Positions 36,299 to 45,068 of a stretch of DNA of 64,000 nucleotides are shown piece after piece. Below the pieces are notes generated by a model that did no database searches, was not told where the DNA came from, and saw nothing but the letters and a program-made list of their open reading frames with translations. The position numbers were made by a program, and so were the translations under genes. Source of the DNA: Cyanophora paradoxa (lineage: Eukaryota; Glaucocystophyceae; Cyanophorales; Cyanophoraceae); contig QPMI01000058.1 of NCBI GenBank assembly GCA_004431415.1, positions 248,001-312,000 of the forward strand, read 5' to 3'. Position 1 is the first letter of the stretch. The number at the start of each line of letters is the position of its first letter.

Positions 36299-38408
36299 CG
36301 TCGGTCTAGCGTCGCGAGGAGGGAGTACGGGGCGGGGCAGGGCGGGCGTCTGCTTCCAGTACTTCGAAACTGTGCCAGGATCGAAGCCCGAGCCGATGTC
36401 AACGTTGGATCCGGAGCGCAACGGCTTGATCTCCCAGCCGCAGCCGCACGCCAGGAAGATCTAGAGCCGCAGCGTCCCTCACGCCAGGCTGCAGGACGCT
36501 GCGGCTCTCCGGGCCACAGCGTCACTGAGGCTGCCCCCCGTCCCGTGCAGCTTGCAGCCCAGGCAGGCCCGGCCAAGGGGACGTTCACAGGAGGGGCCGG
36601 GAAGCCCGCGGCCGCCGCGCACTCCTGGCTTAAGCTTGATCGAGGCTTAAGATTACTTCTGCTCGTCGACAAGGCGCTCGTACGGCATCATGATCGGGTC
36701 CTGCCGCGCGCGGCGCCCGAGCGCGTCAGGTACCGGTCTACGTGCGGGCGCGGCCCGGATCCGGAATCCCTGCGGGCCGAGTCGGAGCGTAGGGGCGCGC
36801 GCGGGCCTGGCTCCGAGCGCGCACGCACGTGTCGAGGATGAGGGCGACGCTACTGAGGCGCCAGCTACACCCCGCGCCCCTTCGAACCCGCCGAACCTCA
36901 TCCGTACCCGCCCGCGCCCACGGACCGTCCGCTCGCGGCCTCCTGCCGCCCAACGGACCGCATCAGAAGCGCTGAAAGCGCGCGCTGCGGCGGCTGTGAG
37001 GCGCGTACCTGGTACGGGCGGTCGGAAGAGATGCGTCTAGATCTGGCCACGGCGCTCCGGCGACCGAGCTCGAGGCTCGCTACGGGGCTAGGCCCGAACG
37101 CGCGCGGGAGTAAAGCGTGAGCGAGAGCTCGAGAGCTTCGGCTCCGGAGCCTGCAGCTGTGGGTGTTGGCCACTGTGGGGCGCGAGCGGCGTGAGAGGCG
37201 CGAGTGCAGGGGTTACGCAGGGCGTTCTAGAACCTTGTAGAGGTACGATATGCACCCGGCCGGTCGATCGGTCGCGGTCTGGCGAGTCGGCGCCGAGTCG
37301 GCGGTGAGGGCGGCTCGGACCGCATCGTCGCCAGAAGTGCTTCGAGCGATGTCTAAAGAGTTCGCTTCAGTGTGCAAGCGGATTCGCCCGAGTCGGCGGC
37401 GAGTCGCCGAGTCGGCGAGTCCAACTTACGGGGTAGAGAAATCTCGGAGCTAGCAGCGCTGGGCCCGTCGCCAATTCAACTCAAACGGCGATTCCGCGCC
37501 GGTAGGTAGACCGCCCGCCCGCGCCAGTGCACCGCCGCAACCAGCTGCAGGTTCTCGTTCTTGTTGACGTCACGAACGCGACGATCGCTTCGAATTCCGT
37601 TATCCTGGCTCGCAGAGAAAAGGAGCGGAACTTTGCATATCACTTCAACGCTTCCCGCATCCTGGCCGCGGCCCGGCGGGGCGCACCAAGCTCTCTTCGT
37701 TCGGTGCGACCGTGCTCCGCTGTTCCTTGCAGTTGAAACCCACAATCCTTCGTAGACATTCCCGCGCGGGCCGTGGCGCCGCCCGGCCCTGGAATTCGGT
37801 CGATCGCTTCGTGGAAGCGCTAGCTCGGGTTCTCCCACCGGCGCCTCCAGGCGCTGAGCGCAGGAATCGCCACTAAGGATCGTGAAGATGCTTGCATCTC
37901 CTGGTGCGCGTGTGCGGCGGCGGGATCGCAGTTGCTGCCGCAGTCAACCACTGGCCATGGTCGCCGCGCGCGCGCGCAGTTCGCCCGGCATCGATTCAGA
38001 GGTTGGCGAGCGGAGCGCTTTGCGCTCGAGCGCCTGCGATCTCGCTTCTGCATCTGTCTTCGCCCCTCTCAGCATTCTATGCCGCAGGTGATCCCATTTT
38101 AAAATTTCTCGTACACGTGACTCTAACCGGCTGCGGTATCTTTCCAGTCGGTCCTCAACCGCTCACGCGTGCATCGGGCGGCCGCCAGCTCTTCCCAAAT
38201 CGCGTCATACTCCGAACCGGGCGCACACAGGCTGAAGGTCAGCAGTTGCTCCTGCCGTCTGGAGATTGCTGTTGACACGGATGCAGCTCTGAACTTGTCG
38301 CATCTTATCGAACAAGCTCTTGCAGCTCCCGGAGAGCGTGAACGAGCTGAGAAACTCTCCCTGGTGCACTAAACCGGCCTTGCCTCCGATTTCGAAGTCT
38401 CACAGGGC
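35919..38408. other. Long spacer without a recognisable gene
   Basis: About 2.5 kb of GC-rich DNA. Short frames occur, such as a minus-strand one at 36,653-36,901 ending PYERLVDEQK and an Arg/Ala-rich one at 36,898-37,173 that could be a targeting peptide, but I cannot join them into a gene. A 31-base run of G lies at 36,268-36,298. The segment 37,250-37,450 is rich in GAGTCGGCG repeats. Confidence 0.4.
36268..36298. repeat. Homopolymer run of 31 G
   Basis: An unbroken G run. Its true length is uncertain with any sequencing method. Shorter runs of about 21-22 G occur at 23,583-23,604 and 27,644-27,664. Confidence 0.9.
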
Positions 38409-38792
38409 ATGCAGGCCTTCGCACAAGAAACGGAACTATCCCAAGGTCGCGTGCTGGAGAAGCTGGATCACATGGAAAAGATGATGAACGAGACCAAGGG
38501 CGAGATCAAGGGCGAGATCAAGGGCAAGCTGAACGAGGCCAAAGGCGAGATCAAGGGCGAGCTCACTGAAACGAAGCGTGAGCTTAGTAGCGATATCAAG
38601 AGCTTGGACACGAAGATTTGGGTGATCAATGTTTCGCATCCCTTTAAAATTTTCTGCGAACAGTTTCTAACCGTCCGCACAGGCAATCATCTCAATTGCC
38701 TTCTCAGCGTGAGCATCTTCCTCTTTTCAGTCATCACCCTGTTGATTATTGATGTCGTTGCACAGAATGGCGGGCTACATTTTTTCACGTGA
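38409..38792 (+). CDS. Small coiled-coil protein with C-terminal membrane segment
   Basis: Starts MQAFAQETELSQGRVLEKLD at an ATG within a longer open region; upstream exons are possible. The middle has charged repeats of the form KGEIKGE and EAKGEIKGELTETKREL, an amphipathic coiled coil. A probable GT-AG intron (about 38,622-38,682) would join KIW to HLNCLLSVS; the C-terminus is then hydrophobic (IFLFSVITLLIIDVVAQ), one transmembrane helix. Layout resembles small CCDC90/DUF1640-like membrane proteins, but I do not claim membership. It is the last GC-rich gene before the viral block. Confidence 0.5.
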   Translation: MQAFAQETELSQGRVLEKLDHMEKMMNETKGEIKGEIKGKLNEAKGEIKGELTETKRELSSDIKSLDTKIWVINVSHPFKIFCEQFLTVRTGNHLNCLLSVSIFLFSVITLLIIDVVAQNGGLHFFT

Positions 38793-38993
38793 CGGTGCGA
38801 TTCTTGTTCGGCTTCGAATGCACACTGTGCATGGGTGACCCGCGATTTCGTCAGCGGCCGCTCCGCCCTCCGCCCACCACATGGCCCCGCCCTCAGCCAC
38901 GGCCGCTCCGCTGGGATCCTCGACCTCGCCGTCACCGCCCGCGCCAGCCGCCGCGCCTCCCGCTCCGCCTGTGCCCGCACAGTAGCGGCCTCC

Positions 38994-39064
38994 ACACATA
39001 AAGAAAAACAAATATTTAACCCTCGCGTTCCGCTCAGGTTAAATATTTGTTTTTCTTTATGTGT
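38994..39064. repeat. Perfect 28-bp inverted repeat at the host-virus boundary
   Basis: Left arm 38,994-39,021 (ACACATAAAGAAAAACAAAT...) and right arm 39,037-39,064 are exact reverse complements, separated by 15 bases. The junction of GC-rich and AT-rich DNA falls here. It may be the viral terminus (folded end) or a transcription terminator. Confidence 0.9.
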
Positions 39065-39290
39065 TTTAATACAAATTTAATATGAATTTAACATGAATTT
39101 ATAGATATTTTATATAAATTAAACATGTAATAATATATATTTATATGTAATTATCGATATAATCATGATGAAATTAATGTACAATTCGATATAATCACGA
39201 TATGTACAATGTAAAAATGATATGATCGCGATATGTTCTATGTAAATCGATATGTTTAATTAATTAATAGTGTGATTCATTTAATGATAA
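39065..39290. repeat. AT-rich iteron-like region
   Basis: Very AT-rich DNA with repeated CGATATAATCACGATATGTACAATGTAAA-like words (around 39,153-39,260; individual copies diverge) and no gene. It may be terminal or origin DNA. Confidence 0.5.
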
Positions 39291-39520
39291 GGTGGGGCGG
39301 TGGGGTCTGGTTGGGTCTGTTTTTCGAATTGCTATAATTTTCTTGGCGTTCTAAATTTTTCTGAAAAGTGACCCCACCACACCCCACCACCCCACCCTAT
39401 CGATTAATTTATATTTCCATACCTAATTATATGTTAATTTCAATCTAATTTATATCAATTTGAAAGAGGGGGATGCTATAATTTATGGTAATGGTGGGGT
39501 GTAAGGTGGGGTGTAATTTG
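39291..39520 (+). repeat. G-rich inverted-repeat module, copy A
   Basis: Begins GGTGGGGCGGTGGGGTCTGG and pairs after about 60 bases with GACCCCACCACACCCCACC. It continues through TATATGTTAATTTCAATCTA and closes with GGTGGGGTGTAAGGTGGGGT. The same order recurs at 39,712 and, inverted, at 49,447. Confidence 0.85.
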
Positions 39521-39570
39521 TTACGGAATCAGTGCGGGAATATCTACTATATCGAAGCCGCATTTAACAT

Positions 39571-39660
39571 GTAAATACCGTTAGATCTGTACATGGTTGG
39601 GTGTAAATACCGTTAGATCTGTACACGCACACGTTAGATCTGTACATGGTTGGGTGTAAT
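39571..39660 (+). repeat. Short direct repeats GTTAGATCTGTACA
   Basis: Three copies of GTTAGATCTGTACA, two of them followed by TGGTTGGGTGTAA, lie between the two G-rich modules. Confidence 0.85.
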
Positions 39661-39711
39661 CTCGCACGTATTTGGGTCTAAAATACTATAATATCATATA
39701 TTTATCGATAC

Positions 39712-39940
39712 GGTGGGCGGTGGGGTCTGGTGGGGCATGTTTTTGAAATTCATTATTTTTTGGGATCCGCTTAAAATTTTCTGGAAATTTGACCCCACCA
39801 CACCCCACCCTCCCACCCTATCCATTAATTCATACATCCCACACTTATTTATATGTTAATTTCAATCTAATATATAGCAATTTGAAAAGTGGGAATGCTA
39901 TAATTTATGGTAACGGTGGGGTGTAGGGTGGGGTGTCATT
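39712..39940 (+). repeat. G-rich inverted-repeat module, copy B
   Basis: Same structure as copy A, about 421 bases further right. G-rich arm GGTGGGCGGTGGGGTCTGG, complementary arm GACCCCACCACACCCCACC, TATATGTTAATTTCAATCTA, and closing GGTGGGGTGTAGGGTGGGGT. Copies A and B differ by scattered substitutions. Confidence 0.85.
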
Positions 39941-40164
39941 CCTTACTGATTCACGTAAGATTAACTCGGAAATCGCGCTACTCTATGCCTCTCCGCTCTC
40001 TCCAAACCGCTAAACATACACGTTATCCTACCTTCTATCTCCTCCATTATTACTGATGTCTTACGCTCCGCTTCCGTTGTCTTACCATCAATCGTGCGAA
40101 ATTCAAAAAGCCCCGTGAGCAACCGAAAATGATTTAAGGAGAACGCGATACATTGGGGTAAGAA

Positions 40165-40179
40165 GAAAAATATTTTCCC
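40165..40179 (+). promoter_or_regulatory. Putative viral promoter motif GAAAAATATTTTCCC
   Basis: Lies 24 bases before the ATG of the 203-residue gene. Nearly the same word stands before the AT-hook gene (46,248-46,265) and the primase-helicase gene (46,717-46,731). Confidence 0.45.
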
Positions 40180-40202
40180 TGTTTCAGATAAGTAAGGATC
40201 AA

Positions 40203-40814
40203 ATGGCGGTTACTATTAATACGGATCTCATGGCGTACATGTTTAATAACCAATCGATTTTCTATAGGGGTTTCGAGTCAACGCCGTTTCTTGCGGAGCT
40301 GTTTGATGTCATCTTTTCCCTTGATAGTGAGCGTACGCTTTTCTCCTTTATTAACACACTCTTCAAACCGGAAGATATTATATCTATTGGTTACTTCATT
40401 GAAGATCCGCATAAGATTGTTATTCATTCAAATGTTGGGTATTCCTATGTCAAAATCCATGATTTCTCAATTAAGTATAGCATTGTGGAGGTTGATGATG
40501 ATGATATAGGCGGATATCAACGGGTTGTGAATTTCTGGTCTCTTTACCGATGCACTCCGTTCAGTCTTAATGATGTTATCAAAACCATAAAGCGTGTACA
40601 ATCTTTCAGACTTCTATATTTTAAGGTTGATCGCAATATGTCCGTTTATTATAAGAAGTTTGAAGAGCATGGCTTGAAGATTACACGCCGCGTTACACTG
40701 CGGAAATTCTTGAAAGCCAACGGGGCTAAGTGGAGCCGCACCTTTCGAAAGTGGTATATTGAGGAAAACAACCAACTCATCGCTGATATCTTTTCAATCG
40801 CTCCCCAACGCTAA
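40203..40814 (+). CDS. Viral protein of unknown function, DUF5710-like C-terminus
   Basis: 203 residues, first viral gene from the left end. The N-terminal two thirds are not recognised. The C-terminal segment TLRKFLKANGAKWSRTFRKW followed by YIE resembles the short 'LGAKWDxxxKxWYV' module called DUF5710, found in many DNA-processing proteins; this is from memory and the match is short. The 3' end overlaps the 3' end of the convergent minor capsid gene by 21 bases. A GAAAAATATTTTCCC motif precedes the start, shared with the primase-helicase gene, so it may belong to the replication (early) set. Confidence 0.7.
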   Translation: MAVTINTDLMAYMFNNQSIFYRGFESTPFLAELFDVIFSLDSERTLFSFINTLFKPEDIISIGYFIEDPHKIVIHSNVGYSYVKIHDFSIKYSIVEVDDDDIGGYQRVVNFWSLYRCTPFSLNDVIKTIKRVQSFRLLYFKVDRNMSVYYKKFEEHGLKITRRVTLRKFLKANGAKWSRTFRKWYIEENNQLIADIFSIAPQR

Positions 40815-41705
40815 AACCTCCAACTGAAACGAATTATCTATACCGTTCATATCTACAAGATCACCATAATAATCACGAAACTCTACCGTTAACTCACGAA
40901 TAATAAGGTCCTTATCTGTTATTTTTACATACTCGCTCACTTCTCCGGTGTGATAGATGTATTTCCCGATGTCCTGACTCAATTGTAATCGCAAAATCGC
41001 GCCTTGATTCTGCGGTTGTGATTGTGGTACTATGTTATGGTTTGATGCGAATGGCGCGAGTTCTTTGATGTGCATGTATAAATACTGTTCAGCATTCATG
41101 TCCGCCATCTTTGGACTTACTGCTTTGAACGCCATCGGTGCCGCTACTAATTCTGCTCCTTCAAATGTAATTCCCCATTGTGGATGATCGGGTGTTATTG
41201 GCGTTCCTGCATAAAATAAGATGTTTTCCGGAGCATATAAAGACCTATTACCTTCCAATATTTGTTGCCCGCTAACTAATATTTGGGTGGTACTGAGACC
41301 AAGTAATTTTGCGATTCTATTGTTTGCTGCGATAAGTTCAAAAGGGTAATTACAATAAAACTCCAATTTGTATGTTGTTGGATTATAATAAATCTTAAAC
41401 ATTACATTTTCAGTAACGGCATAACTCAAACCGTAATTGTATGGTTGAGTAACCCCAAAATGCCCTTGATTGATATAACCACTCGGTAACGGGAAAAGTT
41501 GCTGATTTAAATAAACGCCATTGACATTATAACTTATAACGATATAATCGGTTTTAATCGAATTATAAATGCTGTTGGGAATCTCTGCATATATAACGCG
41601 ACATTCTCGTGGTCTTGTTATTGGTGTGGTTAGTGCAACCTTATAAGAGTTTTCTTTTTGTCCAAACTGTCGATCTCTACTATCAACATTGACAAGCCGA
41701 ATCAT
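40794..41705 (-). CDS. Minor capsid / penton-like protein 1
   Basis: 303 residues from the ATG at 41,705 (MIRLVNVDSRDRQFGQKENS). A longer frame extends upstream but would overlap the divergent gene; 41,705 leaves a compact 28-base divergent promoter. The opening 'NVDSRDR' plus the region TPITRPRECRVIYAEIPNSI is characteristic of minor capsid (penton-type) proteins of Polinton-like viruses, which sit at capsid vertices. The middle is rich in beta-strand residues, consistent with a jelly roll. The partial gene at 63,871 begins with the same kind of sequence (NIDSRDRDDG), supporting the call. Neighbours are the second capsid-type protein and the major capsid gene, so this is the virion module. 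Confidence 0.75.
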   Translation of the reverse strand: MIRLVNVDSRDRQFGQKENSYKVALTTPITRPRECRVIYAEIPNSIYNSIKTDYIVISYNVNGVYLNQQLFPLPSGYINQGHFGVTQPYNYGLSYAVTENVMFKIYYNPTTYKLEFYCNYPFELIAANNRIAKLLGLSTTQILVSGQQILEGNRSLYAPENILFYAGTPITPDHPQWGITFEGAELVAAPMAFKAVSPKMADMNAEQYLYMHIKELAPFASNHNIVPQSQPQNQGAILRLQLSQDIGKYIYHTGEVSEYVKITDKDLIIRELTVEFRDYYGDLVDMNGIDNSFQLEVLALGSD

Positions 41706-41733
41706 TTTATTATATGAATATAGATTAAAGAAA
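41706..41733. promoter_or_regulatory. Bidirectional viral promoter (28 bases)
   Basis: TTTATTATATGAATATAGATTAAAG-type AT-rich DNA separates two divergent start codons. It must serve both capsid-type genes if both starts are right. Confidence 0.5.
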
Positions 41734-42744
41734 ATGCCCGTGGAATATGTTGAAGTGTCATCTTTTAAACAGATTGATAACCTTGACGCTCCAACTTCGC
41801 GATTCATTGCCGATCTCCCAAAAACCTTTGAGAGTGTAAGAGCGGTTCGTCTTATTTCGGCGGAGTTCTATAATTCCATTCCTATCATTAGCGGTGATTC
41901 GGTCGTCGGTGATGCAACGGTTGAAGATGCCTTTACAATCAATTACAGTATAGCAAACCCAACCGTTAATTCTACAAAAGCGCCTGCTCCTGGTTTTGAT
42001 GAGTGGTCAAGTATTCGACCTGGAATAGGTCTTGGTTTGGATGTCATCAATACTCACCAAGAACTGGCGGATCGGATAAATAACCTTTTTCGAGAAAAGG
42101 TACCTGATCCCGGGATTATTTGTAAATGGGATGCTGTAAATAAGCGGTTTGTATTCTACGCTCCGCATGAATTCTATATTGCATTCGTGATAGATAGAGA
42201 CCCAAAGGTTTCCGGTGCCGAAGCTGGTAACCGTCGCGCTCGCGTTTTAGGTCTTGATGCTGGACGTAGAGGGAACCGATATATCAAATCGAGTATTTAC
42301 AATGCTCAAACAGATCCCGTATTTACTGGTGCAAATGTACATGGGATCATTTCAACTTTCCCAACAGAAGGGTGCAAAGATAATGTAATATTTGTGAGAG
42401 TAAAAGAACTCGGTGACCTCGTCCAATGCGCTGATGGTCTTCTCACTGGATATTTTCACAAGTTGTCCGTTCAAGATAAAAATTTTGCTGAACACATTAT
42501 TTATAATTCAACAGAAGCAAACCCGCTGTATAAATACTTCAATAATAAAATGTCACTATCACAACTGTCGGTAGACATTGTAAACGCTCAGAATCAATTA
42601 ATAGATTTCGAAGGGCAACCTGTGCATCTAACATTCGAGATCCGCTATGGCGATGAACCCGCCGGTGATCCCATTTATGAATATTTCAAAATGAGAATGA
42701 GAGAAACCCACCCCTTCTATCCAAATATTGCCGGATTCGCGTAA
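41734..42744 (+). CDS. Minor capsid-like protein 2
   Basis: 336 residues from the ATG at 41,734 (MPVEYVEVSSFKQIDNLDAP). The segment FESVRAVRLISAEFYNSIPI parallels the 'RECRVIYAEIPNSIYNSI' segment of the divergent neighbour, so the two are probably distant paralogues. Later parts such as GNRRARVLGLDAGRRGN and LVQCADGLLTGYFHKLSV alternate polar and hydrophobic residues as in beta-rich capsid proteins. It lies 52 bases before the major capsid gene in the same orientation and is probably transcribed late with it. An alternative start at 41,689 would run into the divergent gene. Confidence 0.65.
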   Translation: MPVEYVEVSSFKQIDNLDAPTSRFIADLPKTFESVRAVRLISAEFYNSIPIISGDSVVGDATVEDAFTINYSIANPTVNSTKAPAPGFDEWSSIRPGIGLGLDVINTHQELADRINNLFREKVPDPGIICKWDAVNKRFVFYAPHEFYIAFVIDRDPKVSGAEAGNRRARVLGLDAGRRGNRYIKSSIYNAQTDPVFTGANVHGIISTFPTEGCKDNVIFVRVKELGDLVQCADGLLTGYFHKLSVQDKNFAEHIIYNSTEANPLYKYFNNKMSLSQLSVDIVNAQNQLIDFEGQPVHLTFEIRYGDEPAGDPIYEYFKMRMRETHPFYPNIAGFA

Positions 42745-42772
42745 ATTAAGGATCATTCACAGAATTTTTATA

Positions 42773-42794
42773 TTTCTCTATTGTAAAAGAGAAA
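42773..42794 (+). promoter_or_regulatory. Palindromic element before the major capsid gene
   Basis: TTTCTCTATTGTAAAAGAGAAA, arms TTTCTCT and AGAGAAA, two bases before the ATG. A close relative (TTTCTCATTCTATTG...AGAGAAA) stands before the primase-helicase gene. It may be a promoter or a 3'-end hairpin of the upstream gene. Confidence 0.5.
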
Positions 42795-42796
42795 TC

Positions 42797-44197
42797 ATGG
42801 ATGTCACCACAACTCTTCAACGTCTTTCCCTCAAAGAGGCGCTAACCACGCCCGAAGAGGCAAAGGCGTTTTTCCTCGATAACTCGCTCATGCTCGGTCT
42901 GGAAGCGAAGACGAAACCCGTTCTCGTAACTGTTAGTCCATCAACAACCTATGACAACAACGTAGGACAGCGCGTAAGTTTCAAACTTCCCCGCTACAAT
43001 TTCATCGGTAAAATCGAACTCGCTTTTGATCTTCCCGAACTAACCGCTTTCGAAGGTGATACAGACCTTGTGCGAAACGGTTACACTCGCCCTGTTGGTT
43101 CGCTTGTGCAACGCCTTGAAATCTCATACGGTTCTTACACATTCCACGTCCCGTCAGATTTCCTGGCGATTTTCCCGCTGGTCTACTATTCAGAAGATCA
43201 GTTGGCGAAAAAGAAGCGCTCTATGGGAATGCTCCATGGAATTCCCGCTCACGGAACCAACCGTAAAGGTGGCGCTTTCTTCGTTGAGATCCCGGTACCT
43301 TGGTTAAACAGTTACCTACCACTCGGTGCGCTCTCTGGTGAGATGGTTGTTACTGTTTGGTTCAAAGAAGCTAACAAGGGTTACCTTGAAACTTCTTACG
43401 GCGGTCGCTCTCTACCGGTTGTTGGCGCGGCTGCTGTGGATCAAACCGCGAATGACGGTCTCGGAAACGCTGTTAGTGTAACTCTTGCTAATGTCGGTCA
43501 AAACATCACCACTGGTACTATTACTGGGTTTGAAGTTGCTGGAACCATTCCACCAATGACCCATTACATCTCCATTAAGTCTCCTCGCCTTTACATGCAT
43601 GCTATCAATGTATCCGACGAACTGTTTGCTACGGTTATTGAGAAGGTCAAGACTACTGGTATGGCGATTCCATCACTCGACATTGGTTTTGTCGATGTCA
43701 GCGGTTTCGCTGCGAAAGGTAACACTCAACCCAACCGAATTAACCTTAGCCAAATCTCCGGTCTGGTTTATGCTCTTCTTGTCTCTGTTCGCGATGATGA
43801 GGGTATTGATTCTTCTAACGGTTCTCACAGCGTCCTTAAAACGCTTGCGAACGCGAAGGATATCACGATGACTTGTGAGATCAACGGACAGCGTCTATAT
43901 TCGACGGAGCCAATCCCACTTCTCAAAGGTGCGGAACTCATCGCTGATGCTTTCAAATGCTCGAACATGGACAAAGAAGCAAACCGTTACGTTCTTACAG
44001 GGCTGCCTTTCTGCGCTGACGGTGAGAAGGCGATTCGCAATATCGCACAGAGTGGATATGTTGACCTTACGAACTCGTCGTCATCGTTCCTAACTCTGTA
44101 TCTCCCTGCCGATCGCACAATTACTGTTAACGTTCGCGCTCTCATGCACAGTTTCATAATTTGTGACCGCGATGGAATCCGTAGAATTAATATGTAA
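42797..44197 (+). CDS. Major capsid protein (double jelly-roll type)
   Basis: 466 residues from the ATG at 42,797 (MDVTTTLQRLSLKEALTTPE). The block TYDNNVGQRVSFKLPRYNFI followed by GKIELAFDL is typical of Polinton-like virus capsid proteins, as are SLVQRLEISYGSYTFHVPSD and the late segment SSSFLTLYLPADRTITVNVR before HSF. The C-terminal part contains LSQISGLVYALLVSVRDDEG, which aligns by eye with the split second capsid gene at 62,593-63,818 (ANVSGLVHSVLMTVRE). The length fits a double jelly roll. It sits between the minor capsid gene and the packaging ATPase, the standard virion block. The frame is intact, in contrast to the second copy. Confidence 0.8.
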   Translation: MDVTTTLQRLSLKEALTTPEEAKAFFLDNSLMLGLEAKTKPVLVTVSPSTTYDNNVGQRVSFKLPRYNFIGKIELAFDLPELTAFEGDTDLVRNGYTRPVGSLVQRLEISYGSYTFHVPSDFLAIFPLVYYSEDQLAKKKRSMGMLHGIPAHGTNRKGGAFFVEIPVPWLNSYLPLGALSGEMVVTVWFKEANKGYLETSYGGRSLPVVGAAAVDQTANDGLGNAVSVTLANVGQNITTGTITGFEVAGTIPPMTHYISIKSPRLYMHAINVSDELFATVIEKVKTTGMAIPSLDIGFVDVSGFAAKGNTQPNRINLSQISGLVYALLVSVRDDEGIDSSNGSHSVLKTLANAKDITMTCEINGQRLYSTEPIPLLKGAELIADAFKCSNMDKEANRYVLTGLPFCADGEKAIRNIAQSGYVDLTNSSSSFLTLYLPADRTITVNVRALMHSFIICDRDGIRRINM

Positions 44198-44231
44198 ACC
44201 ATTATTAGTAAGAATTCGTTATTTTTATCTA

Positions 44232-44254
44232 TCTTTATTAAGAAGATCTACAAC
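44232..44254 (+). terminator. Imperfect hairpin between capsid and ATPase genes
   Basis: ATCTTTATTAAGAAGAT has arms ATCTT and AAGAT. It lies after the capsid stop and just before the ATPase ATG; similar hairpins follow the ATPase gene. Confidence 0.4.
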
Positions 44255-44257
44255 ACC

Positions 44258-45040
44258 ATGGTGGAATTAGAAGAGTTTAACGCTGCTGAAATGATTGAGC
44301 CACCGTTCCGATTATTGATACTTGGAAAGTCGGCGTGCGGGAAAACTGAGGCGGTAAAATATTATTTGAAACAGCTTCATGATGCAAAAAAGATTGATAC
44401 AACGCTTATTATCTCCGCTACAAGTTTCACGCATTACTGGGATAAAGCCGCTACTGTTCAATTGGGTGCCTGGGATCCACAATACATACAAAAGGTTATT
44501 AAAGATCGTGAAGAGAAGAGGGAAAGAGGAGAGAAACTAAACCATATGCTGGTGATTTTAGAGGATATGATAGAAAACGACCAATTAGACTTAACACGTG
44601 ATAAAATATGTGGTATGCTGTACACGAGGTCCCGTCATATTTCGTGTTCCGTCATTACAATTTCGCAAAAACTCCGCAAGGTTGCAAGTGTGATTCGCTG
44701 TAATAGTGATATCGTTATTATGGTTTGTGCAAGTAATCAGAAAGAGTTAGAAGCTTTCGCCGAAGAGTTTTCTACGTTTCCCCGTAAAGAAGATTTCTAT
44801 AAGATGTTCGAAGAGTACGTGCATTCTTACCAATTCATCGTTTACACATCATTCAAATATAACGTAGGGTATTATGTTGATAAAGCGGAATTGGTCGGTG
44901 ACTTCGATTTCCCACGGTTTCATCGGAAGCCCAAAAAGAAAGAAGATGAATTACAACCACCACAGAAAGAAGAAGCGCCAAAAGAGATTAAAAGCGCTGT
45001 TCATACTAATAAGTTGATGCGATATAAGAGAGGACTTTAA
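44258..45040 (+). CDS. A32/FtsK-HerA-type DNA packaging ATPase
   Basis: 260 residues. Walker A LILGKSACGKTEAVKYYL is at residues about 19-36 and Walker B MLVILEDMIEND at about 96-107, with a following RSRHISCSVITISQKL segment containing the Gln expected as sensor. This is the genome-packaging ATPase of double-jelly-roll capsid viruses. The C-terminal 40 residues are Lys/Glu/Pro-rich (PKKKEDELQPPQKEEAPKE). It directly follows the major capsid gene (60-base spacer). The second viral part has a broken homologue at 61,724-62,456 with the same ILDDMI Walker B. Confidence 0.8.
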   Translation: MVELEEFNAAEMIEPPFRLLILGKSACGKTEAVKYYLKQLHDAKKIDTTLIISATSFTHYWDKAATVQLGAWDPQYIQKVIKDREEKRERGEKLNHMLVILEDMIENDQLDLTRDKICGMLYTRSRHISCSVITISQKLRKVASVIRCNSDIVIMVCASNQKELEAFAEEFSTFPRKEDFYKMFEEYVHSYQFIVYTSFKYNVGYYVDKAELVGDFDFPRFHRKPKKKEDELQPPQKEEAPKEIKSAVHTNKLMRYKRGL

Positions 45041-45043
45041 AAT

Positions 45044-45066
45044 TATCTTCATTATTATTAAAGATA
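45044..45066 (+). terminator. Hairpin between ATPase and next gene
   Basis: TATCTTCATTATTATTAAAGATA has arms TATCTT and AAGATA and lies entirely in the 28-base gap between two genes. Confidence 0.45.
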
Positions 45067-45068
45067 CA

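Noticed and set aside
36653-37173. Small minus-strand gene (frames ending PYERLVDEQK and an Arg/Ala-rich leader)
   Set aside because: The two frames cannot be joined with confidence and no family is recognised; left as spacer.
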